Of a DNA stretch of 64,000 bases, positions 44,594 to 52,168 are shown piece by piece; within the stretch, counting starts at the first letter, position 1; each line of letters begins with the position of its first letter. Source of the stretch: Rhodoferax sp. BLA1. GTDB lineage: Bacteria > Pseudomonadota > Gammaproteobacteria > Burkholderiales > Burkholderiaceae_C. The stretch covers positions 1 to 64,000 of the forward strand of contig NZ_SZVI01000006.1 in assembly GCF_013416775.1 (NCBI RefSeq), in the 5' to 3' direction. The notes under the pieces were generated by a model that was not told the DNA's origin, ran no database searches, and worked only from the letters and a program-made list of their open reading frames with translations. The position numbers were made by a program, and so were the translations under genes.

Positions 44594-44959
44594 CTAGGTG
44601 CGACCCATGACAAAAACCCCGGCACAGATCAGCGTCACACCCACAACTCGGGCGGGTGTGACCTGCTCACCCAGCAGGTAACCGACCACCACCGTGAGCG
44701 CAAAGCCCAGTCCCACCAAAGGGTAGGCCTTGCTGACGTCCCACTTGGACAACACGGCGAGCCAGACAACGGCACCCAGACCGTACAGAACAAAGCCACC
44801 CAAAACAAACTTGTTTAAAAAAACCGTCAGCACAGTTTGCAAGCCAAAGGGCTGCGCCAACACGGCTTTGACCGCCGTGCCAGACATGCCTGCCTTTAGC
44901 GAGAACTGTGCAGCAACTGATATTGCAACGCTGAGGATGGCAATCAAGAGGGTATTCAT
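44594..44959 (-). CDS. small EamA/DMT transporter (ArnE/ArnF-like)
   Basis: A 121-residue protein with four membrane helices, opening MNTLLIAILSVAISVAAQFS with the conserved Gln-Lys features of SMR/DMT half-transporters ('AQFSLKAGM'). ArnE/ArnF-like proteins flip polyprenyl-phosphate aminoarabinose, and related ones accompany UbiA-type phosphoribosyltransferases. Its start overlaps the UbiA stop by one base (TGATG). A flippase for a polyprenyl-phosphate pentose is the natural proposal from context. Confidence 0.82.
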   Translation of the reverse strand: MNTLLIAILSVAISVAAQFSLKAGMSGTAVKAVLAQPFGLQTVLTVFLNKFVLGGFVLYGLGAVVWLAVLSKWDVSKAYPLVGLGFALTVVVGYLLGEQVTPARVVGVTLICAGVFVMGRT

Positions 44960-46437
44960 CAGGCAGTACCAAATTTGAGGAAATGCGCAGCAAGCATGAT
45001 GCCAACCATGGCCAAAACCGTGATGCGACTGCCATGGTCTTTGATGGCATAGATGACAGGGTCATCATGCATTTCACCACGGGAGGTTTTCACCCACAAC
45101 CGCGCCAACCAGTAAATCAGGCCCACAGCCACCAGCCACAGGAGTTGAGGGGTAGCGTAGCGCAACTGGGTTTCAGGGGCGTTGATGAACAAACCAAACA
45201 CCACCACGGCAGACAGCGCGGCACCTACGCCCAGCGGCCACAGCACCACCAAGTCAGCCACGCGGTAGTCACGGCCATGGGCAGCTTTAACGCCCATTTG
45301 GTCGAGCGTGACGAGCTCAGAGCAGCGCTTGACCAGAGCCAGGCTGAGAAAAACAAACACGGAAAACGCGAGCAACCAGGCACTGGTGGCAATGCCCACT
45401 GCCACCGACCCCGCCAGGATGCGCAGGGTGTACAACAGGGCCAGCATCAGAACATCAACCAAGACATATTCTTTCAGGGCCCAGCTGTACGTGCTGGTGA
45501 GCACCACATACAAGACAAGCATCAGGAAAAAGCCAGGGTTGACCGCCCAGGCCAGCACAAAAGCCGCAACAAGGGCCACACTGGCCACAAGAACACCCTG
45601 GATGATGGGGATTTTGCAGCTTGCAAAAGGGCGGCTTCGCTTGCGTGGGTGAGCGCGGTCATTGTCAAGGTCCCACAAATCGTTGACCACATAAGTGGCC
45701 GACGCTGCCAGGGAAAAAGCCATGAAAGCCACCACCATGGTGGCGAACAGCCAAACATCTGAAAATGAAAATGCCGTGAGTAAAGGTACAAAAAGCAGCA
45801 GGTTTTTGAGCCACTGATGCACGCGAAGGGCTTTGAGCCAAGTGGTGACGCCAGGCCGTGCTTCAGTGAACGTCTGTTCTACTGGCACGCTCTGGCTGAC
45901 AGCCTGGGCCAGCGCTGGAGAAACGCCCACCAGCACAGCGGCCCGCGCCGCCTGCCAAATGGGCATATCGGCCTGACAATCACCTGCATAAACAAAGTTG
46001 TCCCCGAATTGGGCCTGGATGGCAGCCAGTTTGTTGCGACCTTTGAGGTTATGGTTGGCGTCCGTGGCCAACACACCGTCGAACAAGCCCAGGTGGGCTG
46101 CGACTTTGTCTGCAATCGATCTGTGGGCAGCGGTAGCAAGGATGATTGGCCGACCCTTGAGTTTTTCGCCGTTCAGATAATCAAGCAGTGATTGGCGGTA
46201 GGGCAAAAGGTCGACAGCAATACTGACGCGCAAAGCGATTTGGTGCTTGAACCCGGCGCGCCCCAAAAGCAGCCAGTAGACAACCCAGAAAATACTGAAC
46301 GGCGACTGCTTGATGAACTGGACAACCGACTCAACCAGCGTGTCAGTTGGTGTGAGGGTTCCATCCAGGTCAACAACCAATGGCCCCAATGATGGAGGGC
46401 CAGAAACCACATCAGTCAGTAGGTTGTTGTTGGTCAT
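44959..46437 (-). CDS. HAD phosphatase-UbiA prenyltransferase fusion (DPPR synthase-like)
   Basis: A 492-residue fusion. The first ~200 residues are a HAD-family phosphatase with motif I PLVVDLDGTLTPTD (Asp23, Asp25) and a later KGRPIILATAAH. From ~205 on is a UbiA prenyltransferase with about nine helices and the first Asp-rich motif YVVNDLWDLDNDRAHPRKRS. This family includes 5-phosphoribosyl-polyprenyl-phosphate synthases, and the HAD part would then remove the 5-phosphate to give polyprenyl-phosphoryl ribose. No DprE1/DprE2-type genes are adjacent, so conversion to arabinose is not supported within this window. Confidence 0.88.
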   Translation of the reverse strand: MTNNNLLTDVVSGPPSLGPLVVDLDGTLTPTDTLVESVVQFIKQSPFSIFWVVYWLLLGRAGFKHQIALRVSIAVDLLPYRQSLLDYLNGEKLKGRPIILATAAHRSIADKVAAHLGLFDGVLATDANHNLKGRNKLAAIQAQFGDNFVYAGDCQADMPIWQAARAAVLVGVSPALAQAVSQSVPVEQTFTEARPGVTTWLKALRVHQWLKNLLLFVPLLTAFSFSDVWLFATMVVAFMAFSLAASATYVVNDLWDLDNDRAHPRKRSRPFASCKIPIIQGVLVASVALVAAFVLAWAVNPGFFLMLVLYVVLTSTYSWALKEYVLVDVLMLALLYTLRILAGSVAVGIATSAWLLAFSVFVFLSLALVKRCSELVTLDQMGVKAAHGRDYRVADLVVLWPLGVGAALSAVVVFGLFINAPETQLRYATPQLLWLVAVGLIYWLARLWVKTSRGEMHDDPVIYAIKDHGSRITVLAMVGIMLAAHFLKFGTA

Positions 46438-46473
46438 GAAGTCATGATGTGAATTTTGCTGGCTGCAGTGTAG

Positions 46474-48645
46474 CTAGTGACTGCTTTCTTTTTGGCCTGT
46501 GGGTGGTATCCCGCAAACATGGCGCCACGAAGTCCATTGCAATACAGCCAAGCCACAACAAACACCCAAGAACGCTGCACCAAACCGCAGAACCAACTCC
46601 CCTCCTTGGGCGTAATGGGTGCGGTCGGAACTCAACAAAAACTGGAAAGCTGAAAACACCTTGCCATATTTGACGATGGTGTGTTCTGCCCCTGTCCAAT
46701 ACATCGCCACCGCTGCAACTGCTGCCACCACAGCCAGTGCACTCAAAGTGATGGCGCGAGGTGCGCCAGCCAAGGCAGCAGCCACACAACTGGCGGCCAG
46801 GCAAGTCAGAAAAAATGCACCGAGCAGCGCGCTACTGGCCCAGAAACCCGCGTCATCGGCAATGAGTTCGGTGAGGTTGTCGGTGGCGGCCCCTTGCACC
46901 ACCAGCAGATACAGCGGCCAGGCCATCAGAGCACTGATCACGGCCCAGTAAAGCGCATCAGCCAACTTAGGCGGTTGTAGGATCGCCCGCACACACAAAA
47001 TAGCCCCCAGCAGTTGCAGCATGATGACCATGTGTAAAGCGACGTACCGGCCAAGTGTCTCCCACTGCCACGGCCAGCCCAACACAGGAGAGCCAACAAT
47101 GTCGGCCAGACTCTCCATGGGAACACTGCGCCAAAGTACCCACCAGACAAGGCAGCCGTGAACCGCAATGACGACCGGAAACAGCAAGAACCACTTCCGG
47201 CGGCGGGGACTGAACAGCAAAAACGTCCCATTGGCCATGCTATAGACGATCAGCGTTAGTCCAAGCACAGACCCAACACCTTCCAAACCAGGAGGCAGCA
47301 ACTCGCGCACGTTGTAAGGCACAGCAGGCAGATGAAACAAGATACCAGCAAGGGCAGCCAGCACCACACAGGTGATGAAATGCGCACGATAGCCGGGTGC
47401 AACCAGCCGAGGTGGCGGTACAGCATTTGGGGTGTCGGGCGGCAATGTCTGTTGCCCGTTGGACTGTTGCACCTTGAACGAGACGAGGAACGACGCCAGC
47501 ACCCCTGCCAGAACAATGGCGGTGGTGTCTCCGTGGTAGCCCACAAGAAAAACCCGACCCAGTTCCAGCACAACCAATGCGACAAATACGCTGACAACCC
47601 ACAGGCTCAGCGATAACCGGACCGCGTCTTTGAAAAGGCGCCCCGCCCAAAACAGGGCCCCAATGCTCAAGGCTTCGAAGGCGGAAGGCGATATGTCTTT
47701 GGTGTTGCCCCACCAAAACAAATAGGAAAAAGGTGTCCATGTGAAAAATGCACCCACTGGCTGGCCTCTGTAAGGCGTAAGAACCGTGATCAGAAGCGCA
47801 CCACCTGCAACGGCCAGCACTGCCCACAGTACATTTCTGGCAGATCGGGCTGACAGCCAATAACCAAGCAGCAAGCCACAAACAATGCCCAGCAAGGTTT
47901 CGCGGCGCAAATTGCCGTAGGCGACAAAGATCTCCAAAAATACAGCCAGCGCACCGGGCAACAACACATTCAGCCCGCGTGGCTGAAGCCAGTTGGCCCG
48001 CCACAAAGCGAAACCAGCCAGCGCGGCGGCCAGGCTGTGCTGCAACCAACGCATGGTCTCGAAAGGCGGTGCGATCACAGCAGATTTGATGTGCTCACGC
48101 AGCAGGCCAATGTCGAGCGTCGGGATAAAGGGGAACGACTCATAAAAGAACCAGATCACCACAAGCAGCATGGCGTAACTATCGGCTTGCCCAGCTGCCA
48201 CGCGCTGCAAGCCTGACAGGGCCACGCGAACATGTGCAAATAACATCACCCCCACAACCAGGCCCACCGCGTTCCAAAGCACATCAGACATGGCCGACGT
48301 TCTGCTGGGCAGGTACAACTGCAGCAACTGCACCCCCACACCCAGCAACAGCAGGGCAGCCAGCCCAGCGACAAGGCGGGCGCTGCGGGTGCGGAAACAG
48401 GCGTCCAGCGCTATCCCCAGGGGAATGAACAGCAGAAAATTGTCTGACGCGTCTGACAGATTGCGAAACATGTGCCAGTCGGAATAGAACTGGGTCAATG
48501 GTTCAGGGTCAGCCTGAAAATTGAACGGAAATAACGAGCCGTAAACAATGAAGCCGACGCAGGCCCACAAAAACACCCACCAGTTCAGGCCATGAGGGGC
48601 ACCGCGTGGGTGGGCATCAGTGGTAATGGTGGGTTCCTTCAACAT
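46474..48645 (-). CDS. large VanZ-domain membrane protein
   Basis: About 723 residues, with some twenty hydrophobic segments. The ATG at 48645 (alternative 48681) is used; the longer open frame to 49275 lies antisense to the beta-helix gene and is rejected. The N-terminal ~150 residues look like a VanZ domain: 'VGFIVYGSLFPFNF', 'DNFLLFIPLGIALD' and 'SRTSAMSDVLWNAVGLVVG'. A second VanZ-like 'LRRETLLGIVCGLLLGY' region follows. VanZ proteins have no settled biochemical role, though many occur in exopolysaccharide loci. It heads the - strand block and is divergent from the secreted beta-helix gene. Confidence 0.8.
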   Translation of the reverse strand: MLKEPTITTDAHPRGAPHGLNWWVFLWACVGFIVYGSLFPFNFQADPEPLTQFYSDWHMFRNLSDASDNFLLFIPLGIALDACFRTRSARLVAGLAALLLLGVGVQLLQLYLPSRTSAMSDVLWNAVGLVVGVMLFAHVRVALSGLQRVAAGQADSYAMLLVVIWFFYESFPFIPTLDIGLLREHIKSAVIAPPFETMRWLQHSLAAALAGFALWRANWLQPRGLNVLLPGALAVFLEIFVAYGNLRRETLLGIVCGLLLGYWLSARSARNVLWAVLAVAGGALLITVLTPYRGQPVGAFFTWTPFSYLFWWGNTKDISPSAFEALSIGALFWAGRLFKDAVRLSLSLWVVSVFVALVVLELGRVFLVGYHGDTTAIVLAGVLASFLVSFKVQQSNGQQTLPPDTPNAVPPPRLVAPGYRAHFITCVVLAALAGILFHLPAVPYNVRELLPPGLEGVGSVLGLTLIVYSMANGTFLLFSPRRRKWFLLFPVVIAVHGCLVWWVLWRSVPMESLADIVGSPVLGWPWQWETLGRYVALHMVIMLQLLGAILCVRAILQPPKLADALYWAVISALMAWPLYLLVVQGAATDNLTELIADDAGFWASSALLGAFFLTCLAASCVAAALAGAPRAITLSALAVVAAVAAVAMYWTGAEHTIVKYGKVFSAFQFLLSSDRTHYAQGGELVLRFGAAFLGVCCGLAVLQWTSWRHVCGIPPTGQKESSH

Positions 48646-48732
48646 GAGCGCTCTGGTGACAATGTCGGGCTGGACTGTCATAGTATCTGTACTTTGCTGC
48701 CGTTTGGCCTGCACCTGTTTCAGGAACGCATC

Positions 48733-49743
48733 ATGATGCCTTTTCACCACCGAATGCCCAATGCACTCACGCTTGTCGGCATGTTGATGTGTGCCAACGC
48801 AAGCGTGGCGCAGCCGTTGCAGGCGCAGAATCAATTTGAGCTGATGCGAGTCGGGCCTGCTCACACCATCAAAACGCTGGCTGAAGCATCGAAACTGGCA
48901 AAGGCTGGCGCAGTGATCGAGGTTGAATCTGGCAACTACATCGCCGATGTGGCGCTGTGGCAGCAGGACAACGTCACGGTGCGTGCGGTGGGTGGCAGGG
49001 TACGCCTGCTGGCCCAGGGCGCCGCTGTGGAGGGCAAAGGCATCTGGGTGGTGCGAGCCAAAGGCATGCGCGTAGAGGGTTTTGACTTTGAAGGTGCTGC
49101 GGTGCCCAGCCGCAACGGCGCAGGCATTCGGCTCGACACCGGCACGCTGCACGTGAAGAACTGCGGGTTTTTCCACAACGAAATGGGACTCCTCACCAAC
49201 AACGATCCCAACACCGAGCTGGAGGTGGAAGACAGCGAGTTTGCCTACAACATGCGCCCGGATGGCCACAACCACAACTTGTATGCGGGGCGCATAGCCC
49301 GACTGTCAGTCACCGGCAGCTACTTTCACCATGCACACATTGGCCACCTGCTCAAGAGCCGGGCGGCTGTGAATCACATTGCAGGCAACCGGCTGGTTGA
49401 CGGGCCCGGTGGGCGCGCCAGTTACGAACTGGAGTTCCCGAACGGTGGGATGGCGCATGTGACAGGTAACACAATTTCGCAAAGCCCCACGACTGAGAAC
49501 AGACTGCTGATTTCTTTTGGCGCAGAGGGTTACACCTGGCCGCGCAACGAAATCCATCTGGAAGGCAACACACTCATCAACCCCCTTCCATTTGGCGGCC
49601 AGTTCTTGCGTGTGGCGCCTGGCGCTGACGTGATCCGTGCCGTGGGCAACCAGTTGCAAGGACCCGGCGCGCTGGAGCTGGCCGGACCCGGTGTGTACAA
49701 CAACAACCTGCGCTGCGTTGAAGGTATGGGGTGCAGGCCGTAA
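48733..49743 (+). CDS. secreted right-handed beta-helix protein
   Basis: A 336-residue protein. The ATG at 48733 (or 48736) has AGGAA six bases upstream. A signal peptide of ~26 residues ends near ANASVAQ. The mature part contains repeated short strands with Asn/Gly turns ('IRLDTGTLHVKNCGFFHNEMG', 'NHIAGNRLVDGPGG' and others), the pattern of parallel beta-helix/pectate-lyase-like folds (NosD/PbH1). It may bind, cut or epimerise the polysaccharide in the periplasm. The absence of obvious lyase catalytic Arg/Lys clusters means an enzymatic role is not certain. It is divergent from the VanZ gene. Confidence 0.8.
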   Translation: MMPFHHRMPNALTLVGMLMCANASVAQPLQAQNQFELMRVGPAHTIKTLAEASKLAKAGAVIEVESGNYIADVALWQQDNVTVRAVGGRVRLLAQGAAVEGKGIWVVRAKGMRVEGFDFEGAAVPSRNGAGIRLDTGTLHVKNCGFFHNEMGLLTNNDPNTELEVEDSEFAYNMRPDGHNHNLYAGRIARLSVTGSYFHHAHIGHLLKSRAAVNHIAGNRLVDGPGGRASYELEFPNGGMAHVTGNTISQSPTTENRLLISFGAEGYTWPRNEIHLEGNTLINPLPFGGQFLRVAPGADVIRAVGNQLQGPGALELAGPGVYNNNLRCVEGMGCRP

Positions 49744-49752
49744 CTTCTATTT

Positions 49753-49796
49753 GTATAGCTGTTAACCCTTTTATCATAAGGGCTAGAGCATGATTT
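49753..49796 (+). repeat. dispersed intergenic palindromic repeat, copy 5
   Basis: It starts 9 bases after the beta-helix gene stop: TATAGCTGTTAACCCTT, TTATCATAAGGGCTAGAG, then CATGATTT. It is one of the best-conserved copies, in + orientation. The remaining ~155 bases to the alanine dehydrogenase gene show no clear promoter box; TGGCACG at 49834 lacks a proper -12 element. Confidence 0.75.
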
Positions 49797-49954
49797 GAGT
49801 CAACTTACAGGCAGCAGAAGCGCGCTACAAAGATGGCACGACACCGGTCACACACCATTAGCCCCGCGAATGCTCCCCTGAAATGCCTGATCTTTGTTCC
49901 ATTCACAAACCGCTTGTTACACACTGTGCGCTTTCCTAACCCCCGGAGCGCGCC

Positions 49955-51067
49955 ATGCTGATCGGACTGCCCAAAGAAATCAAGAACCACGAGTACCGCG
50001 TCGGTCTGACCCCCGCCAGCGTACGTGAGCTCACCAGCCATGGCCACCAACTGCTGGTGCAGTCCGGTGCCGGCGCCGCCATTGGCCTGAGCGACGCACA
50101 GTACCAGACGGCTGGCGCCACGTTGGTGGCCACCGCCGCTGAAGTGTTTGCCACTGCCGACATGATCGTCAAGGTCAAAGAGCCCCAGCCTGCCGAATGC
50201 GCTTTGCTGCGCCCCGGGCAGATTCTTTACACCTACCTGCACCTGGCTCCAGACCCGGACCAGACCGCCGCCCTGCTGAAATCAGGCGCGGTGTGTATCG
50301 CCTACGAAACCATCACTGGCCCCAGTGGCGGTCTGCCACTGCTGGCACCGATGAGTGAGGTGGCCGGTCGCATGGCGATTCAGGCCGGTGCCACGCATCT
50401 GGAAAAGAGCAAAGGCGGCATGGGCATCCTACTGGGCGGTGTACCGGGCGTGCCTGCGGGCCATGTGGTGATCTTGGGTGCAGGGGTTGTGGGCTCCCAT
50501 GCACTGCAAATGGCCGTGGGTATGGGTGCTCGCGTGACCGTGCTGGACAAGAATGTGGACCGCCTGCGTGCGCTGGACCTGGTGTTTGGCAACCGCATCC
50601 ACACGGTTTACTCCAACGCCCAGAGTGTGGAAGACGCTGTGCTGGATGCCGACCTGCTGGTAGGTGGTGTGCTGATCCCTGGTGCGGCCGCACCCAAGCT
50701 GGTCACGCGCGACATGGTCAGCCGCATGAAAAAAGGCGCGGTGGCAGTGGATGTGGCCATTGACCAGGGCGGCTGCTTCGAGACCAGCCGCGCCACCACC
50801 CATGCCGAGCCAACCTATTTGGTGGACAACGTGGTGCACTACTGCGTGGCCAACATGCCCGGCGCGGTGGCGCGCACCAGCACCTTTGCACTGAACAACG
50901 CCACCATAAGCCACGCCGTGGCGCTGGCCGACAAGGGTTGGAAGCAGGCCCTGCGCGACAACCCACACCTCAAGGCTGGTTTGAATGTTTGTGACGGCAA
51001 AATCACCTACGAAGCCGTGGCGCGAGACCTGGGGTATGACTACGTCAGCGCCGATACAATGCTATAA
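49955..51067 (+). CDS. ald: alanine dehydrogenase
   Basis: A 370-residue NAD-dependent alanine dehydrogenase, interconverting L-alanine with pyruvate and ammonia. The start [20 protein letters not shown] is the family signature, with the substrate-site Arg and Lys. The catalytic His/Asp region 'YTYLHLAPD' and the Rossmann motif '[21 protein letters not shown]' are intact. It is full length and well conserved. The gene is a housekeeping outlier within the glycan/PEP-CTERM locus. It is bounded by two palindromic repeats and a bidirectional terminator and is likely transcribed alone. Confidence 0.97.
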   Translation: MLIGLPKEIKNHEYRVGLTPASVRELTSHGHQLLVQSGAGAAIGLSDAQYQTAGATLVATAAEVFATADMIVKVKEPQPAECALLRPGQILYTYLHLAPDPDQTAALLKSGAVCIAYETITGPSGGLPLLAPMSEVAGRMAIQAGATHLEKSKGGMGILLGGVPGVPAGHVVILGAGVVGSHALQMAVGMGARVTVLDKNVDRLRALDLVFGNRIHTVYSNAQSVEDAVLDADLLVGGVLIPGAAAPKLVTRDMVSRMKKGAVAVDVAIDQGGCFETSRATTHAEPTYLVDNVVHYCVANMPGAVARTSTFALNNATISHAVALADKGWKQALRDNPHLKAGLNVCDGKITYEAVARDLGYDYVSADTML

Positions 51068-51071
51068 ATTG

Positions 51072-51115
51072 CATACCTATCAGCCCTTATAAAATAAGGG
51101 ATAGAGACTGAAAAG
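51072..51115 (+). repeat. dispersed intergenic palindromic repeat, copy 6
   Basis: It begins 4 bases after the ald stop: GCATACCTATCAGCCCTT, then ATAAAATAAGGGATAGAG, then ACTGAAAA. The stem CCCTTAT/ATAAGGG is perfect with a short loop. It lies between two convergent genes, just before a strong terminator. Confidence 0.7.
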
Positions 51116-51120
51116 ACATA

Positions 51121-51150
51121 AAAAAAGCACCGCTTATGCGGTGCTTTTTT
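51121..51150. terminator. bidirectional intrinsic terminator
   Basis: AAAAAAGCACCGC-TTAT-GCGGTGCTTTTTT: a 7-bp GC-rich stem with a four-base loop, flanked by A- and T-tracts, so it can work in both directions. It separates the convergent ald and PEP-CTERM genes. Confidence 0.93.
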
Positions 51151-51169
51151 GTGCCACAAGGCTTGATGA

Positions 51170-51979
51170 TCAGATTGCTTTTGACTTGCGGCGACGGGTA
51201 GCAACAAAACCTGCCATGGCGATACCCATCAGAGCCAGGGAACCGGGTTCGGGAATCTTGCTGGGTGGTGGCGGGGCGACTACATTCCCCGCCAAAGACA
51301 ACACTTTGAAATAGTCGTTGCCAGACCCCAAAGTACCACCTGCGGTCTCTTTAGATGAGCCAAAACCTTCACTGTAAGCACTGATCAGCCACCAGCTGGA
51401 TGACGTGTTGGTGCTGTTCACGGCCCGCGCACCAGACGTGCTCAGATCCGCATAATTGCCGACCAGCTCCCAGCCCCCCGTAGACATATTGGTGACAGAG
51501 AGACCAGCTGGCGTTGGAGAGGCAGAGGTGCCTATGTACCGAAACACACTGATATCGGCATCTCCATTGTTGTTCCAACCGATCTTGACGCTGTCCAAAT
51601 CAATCTTGGCACTACCAAAATTCAGCAGGATCATGTCTGTGTAACCACTGTTATCAATGGCATGCTGCGGTGTCCCCGAGTCGTTCACAGCACCGTTGGC
51701 CTGAACGCCCAAACCACCATCCCACGATGTCAGAGTTGCTGCAGCAAACGTCCCGGATGCTCCTGTGGTCGAAAAAGCGGACACGCGGACGCTGGGTGAT
51801 CCTGTCGTGGATCCAGCCTGCGCAGCACAACCACCAGCTGCTTCGGTAGCGTTGCATTCGTTTGTCGGGTTATTGTCACCAAACAACCAAGTTGCACCCG
51901 CGAATGCAGAAGAACCAAACGCGGCAGCAGAGGCCAAGGTCAGCGCCTGAACAATTTTCTTGAGAACAACGGTTTTCAT
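51170..51979 (-). CDS. PEP-CTERM sorting-signal surface protein
   Basis: A 269-residue exported protein and probable XrtA substrate. The N-terminal signal peptide ends near GSSAFAGATW. The mature region is rich in Ser/Thr/Gly/Asn, with two Cys near residues 43 and 51. The C-terminus is a textbook PEP-CTERM signal: Pro-Glu-Pro at 243-245, then GSLALMGIAMAGFVA and the basic RRRKSKAI tail. It would be cut at PEP by exosortase and released or attached at the outer surface, perhaps glycosylated on its many Ser/Thr. A sigma-54-type promoter lies upstream and a bidirectional terminator follows. No enzymatic domain is seen. Confidence 0.95.
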   Translation of the reverse strand: MKTVVLKKIVQALTLASAAAFGSSAFAGATWLFGDNNPTNECNATEAAGGCAAQAGSTTGSPSVRVSAFSTTGASGTFAAATLTSWDGGLGVQANGAVNDSGTPQHAIDNSGYTDMILLNFGSAKIDLDSVKIGWNNNGDADISVFRYIGTSASPTPAGLSVTNMSTGGWELVGNYADLSTSGARAVNSTNTSSSWWLISAYSEGFGSSKETAGGTLGSGNDYFKVLSLAGNVVAPPPPSKIPEPGSLALMGIAMAGFVATRRRKSKAI

Positions 51980-52052
51980 AATCTTTTTTCCTTATACCTA
52001 CGATGTCTAACCGTGGGCAAAGCCTTCAAATGGGGTACGGCTATCCCGAATA

Positions 52053-52068
52053 AGCGAAATCTGTGCCA
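52053..52068 (-). promoter_or_regulatory. sigma-54 (-24/-12) promoter of the PEP-CTERM gene
   Basis: On the - strand the sequence is TGGCACAGATTTCGCT. It matches the RpoN consensus TGGCAC-N5-TTGCW at all key positions: GG at -24, GC at -12, with correct spacing and one mismatch (TCGC for TTGC). The predicted start of transcription lies around 52040, giving a leader of ~60 bases with AAGGAAAAAA before the ATG. XrtA loci usually carry the PrsK/PrsR sigma-54 regulatory pair, although it is not in this window. Confidence 0.75.
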
Positions 52069-52168
52069 ACAAGAACTTTCTTTTAATTTTCAATCAGTTA
52101 CAGTTTGCAACAATGAAAACCCTTTCAATGTTGTAAACAATATCGACAGGGTGTTCTGGCACACGGTG

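Noticed and set aside
46474..49275. A 933-codon open frame on the - strand extending ~630 bases beyond the VanZ start
   Set aside because: The N-terminal part is antisense to the beta-helix gene and has low-complexity His/Gln-rich residues; VanZ similarity only begins after the ATG at 48645.
49834..49849. TGGCACG before ald as a sigma-54 promoter
   Set aside because: No GC dinucleotide at the -12 position with correct spacing.
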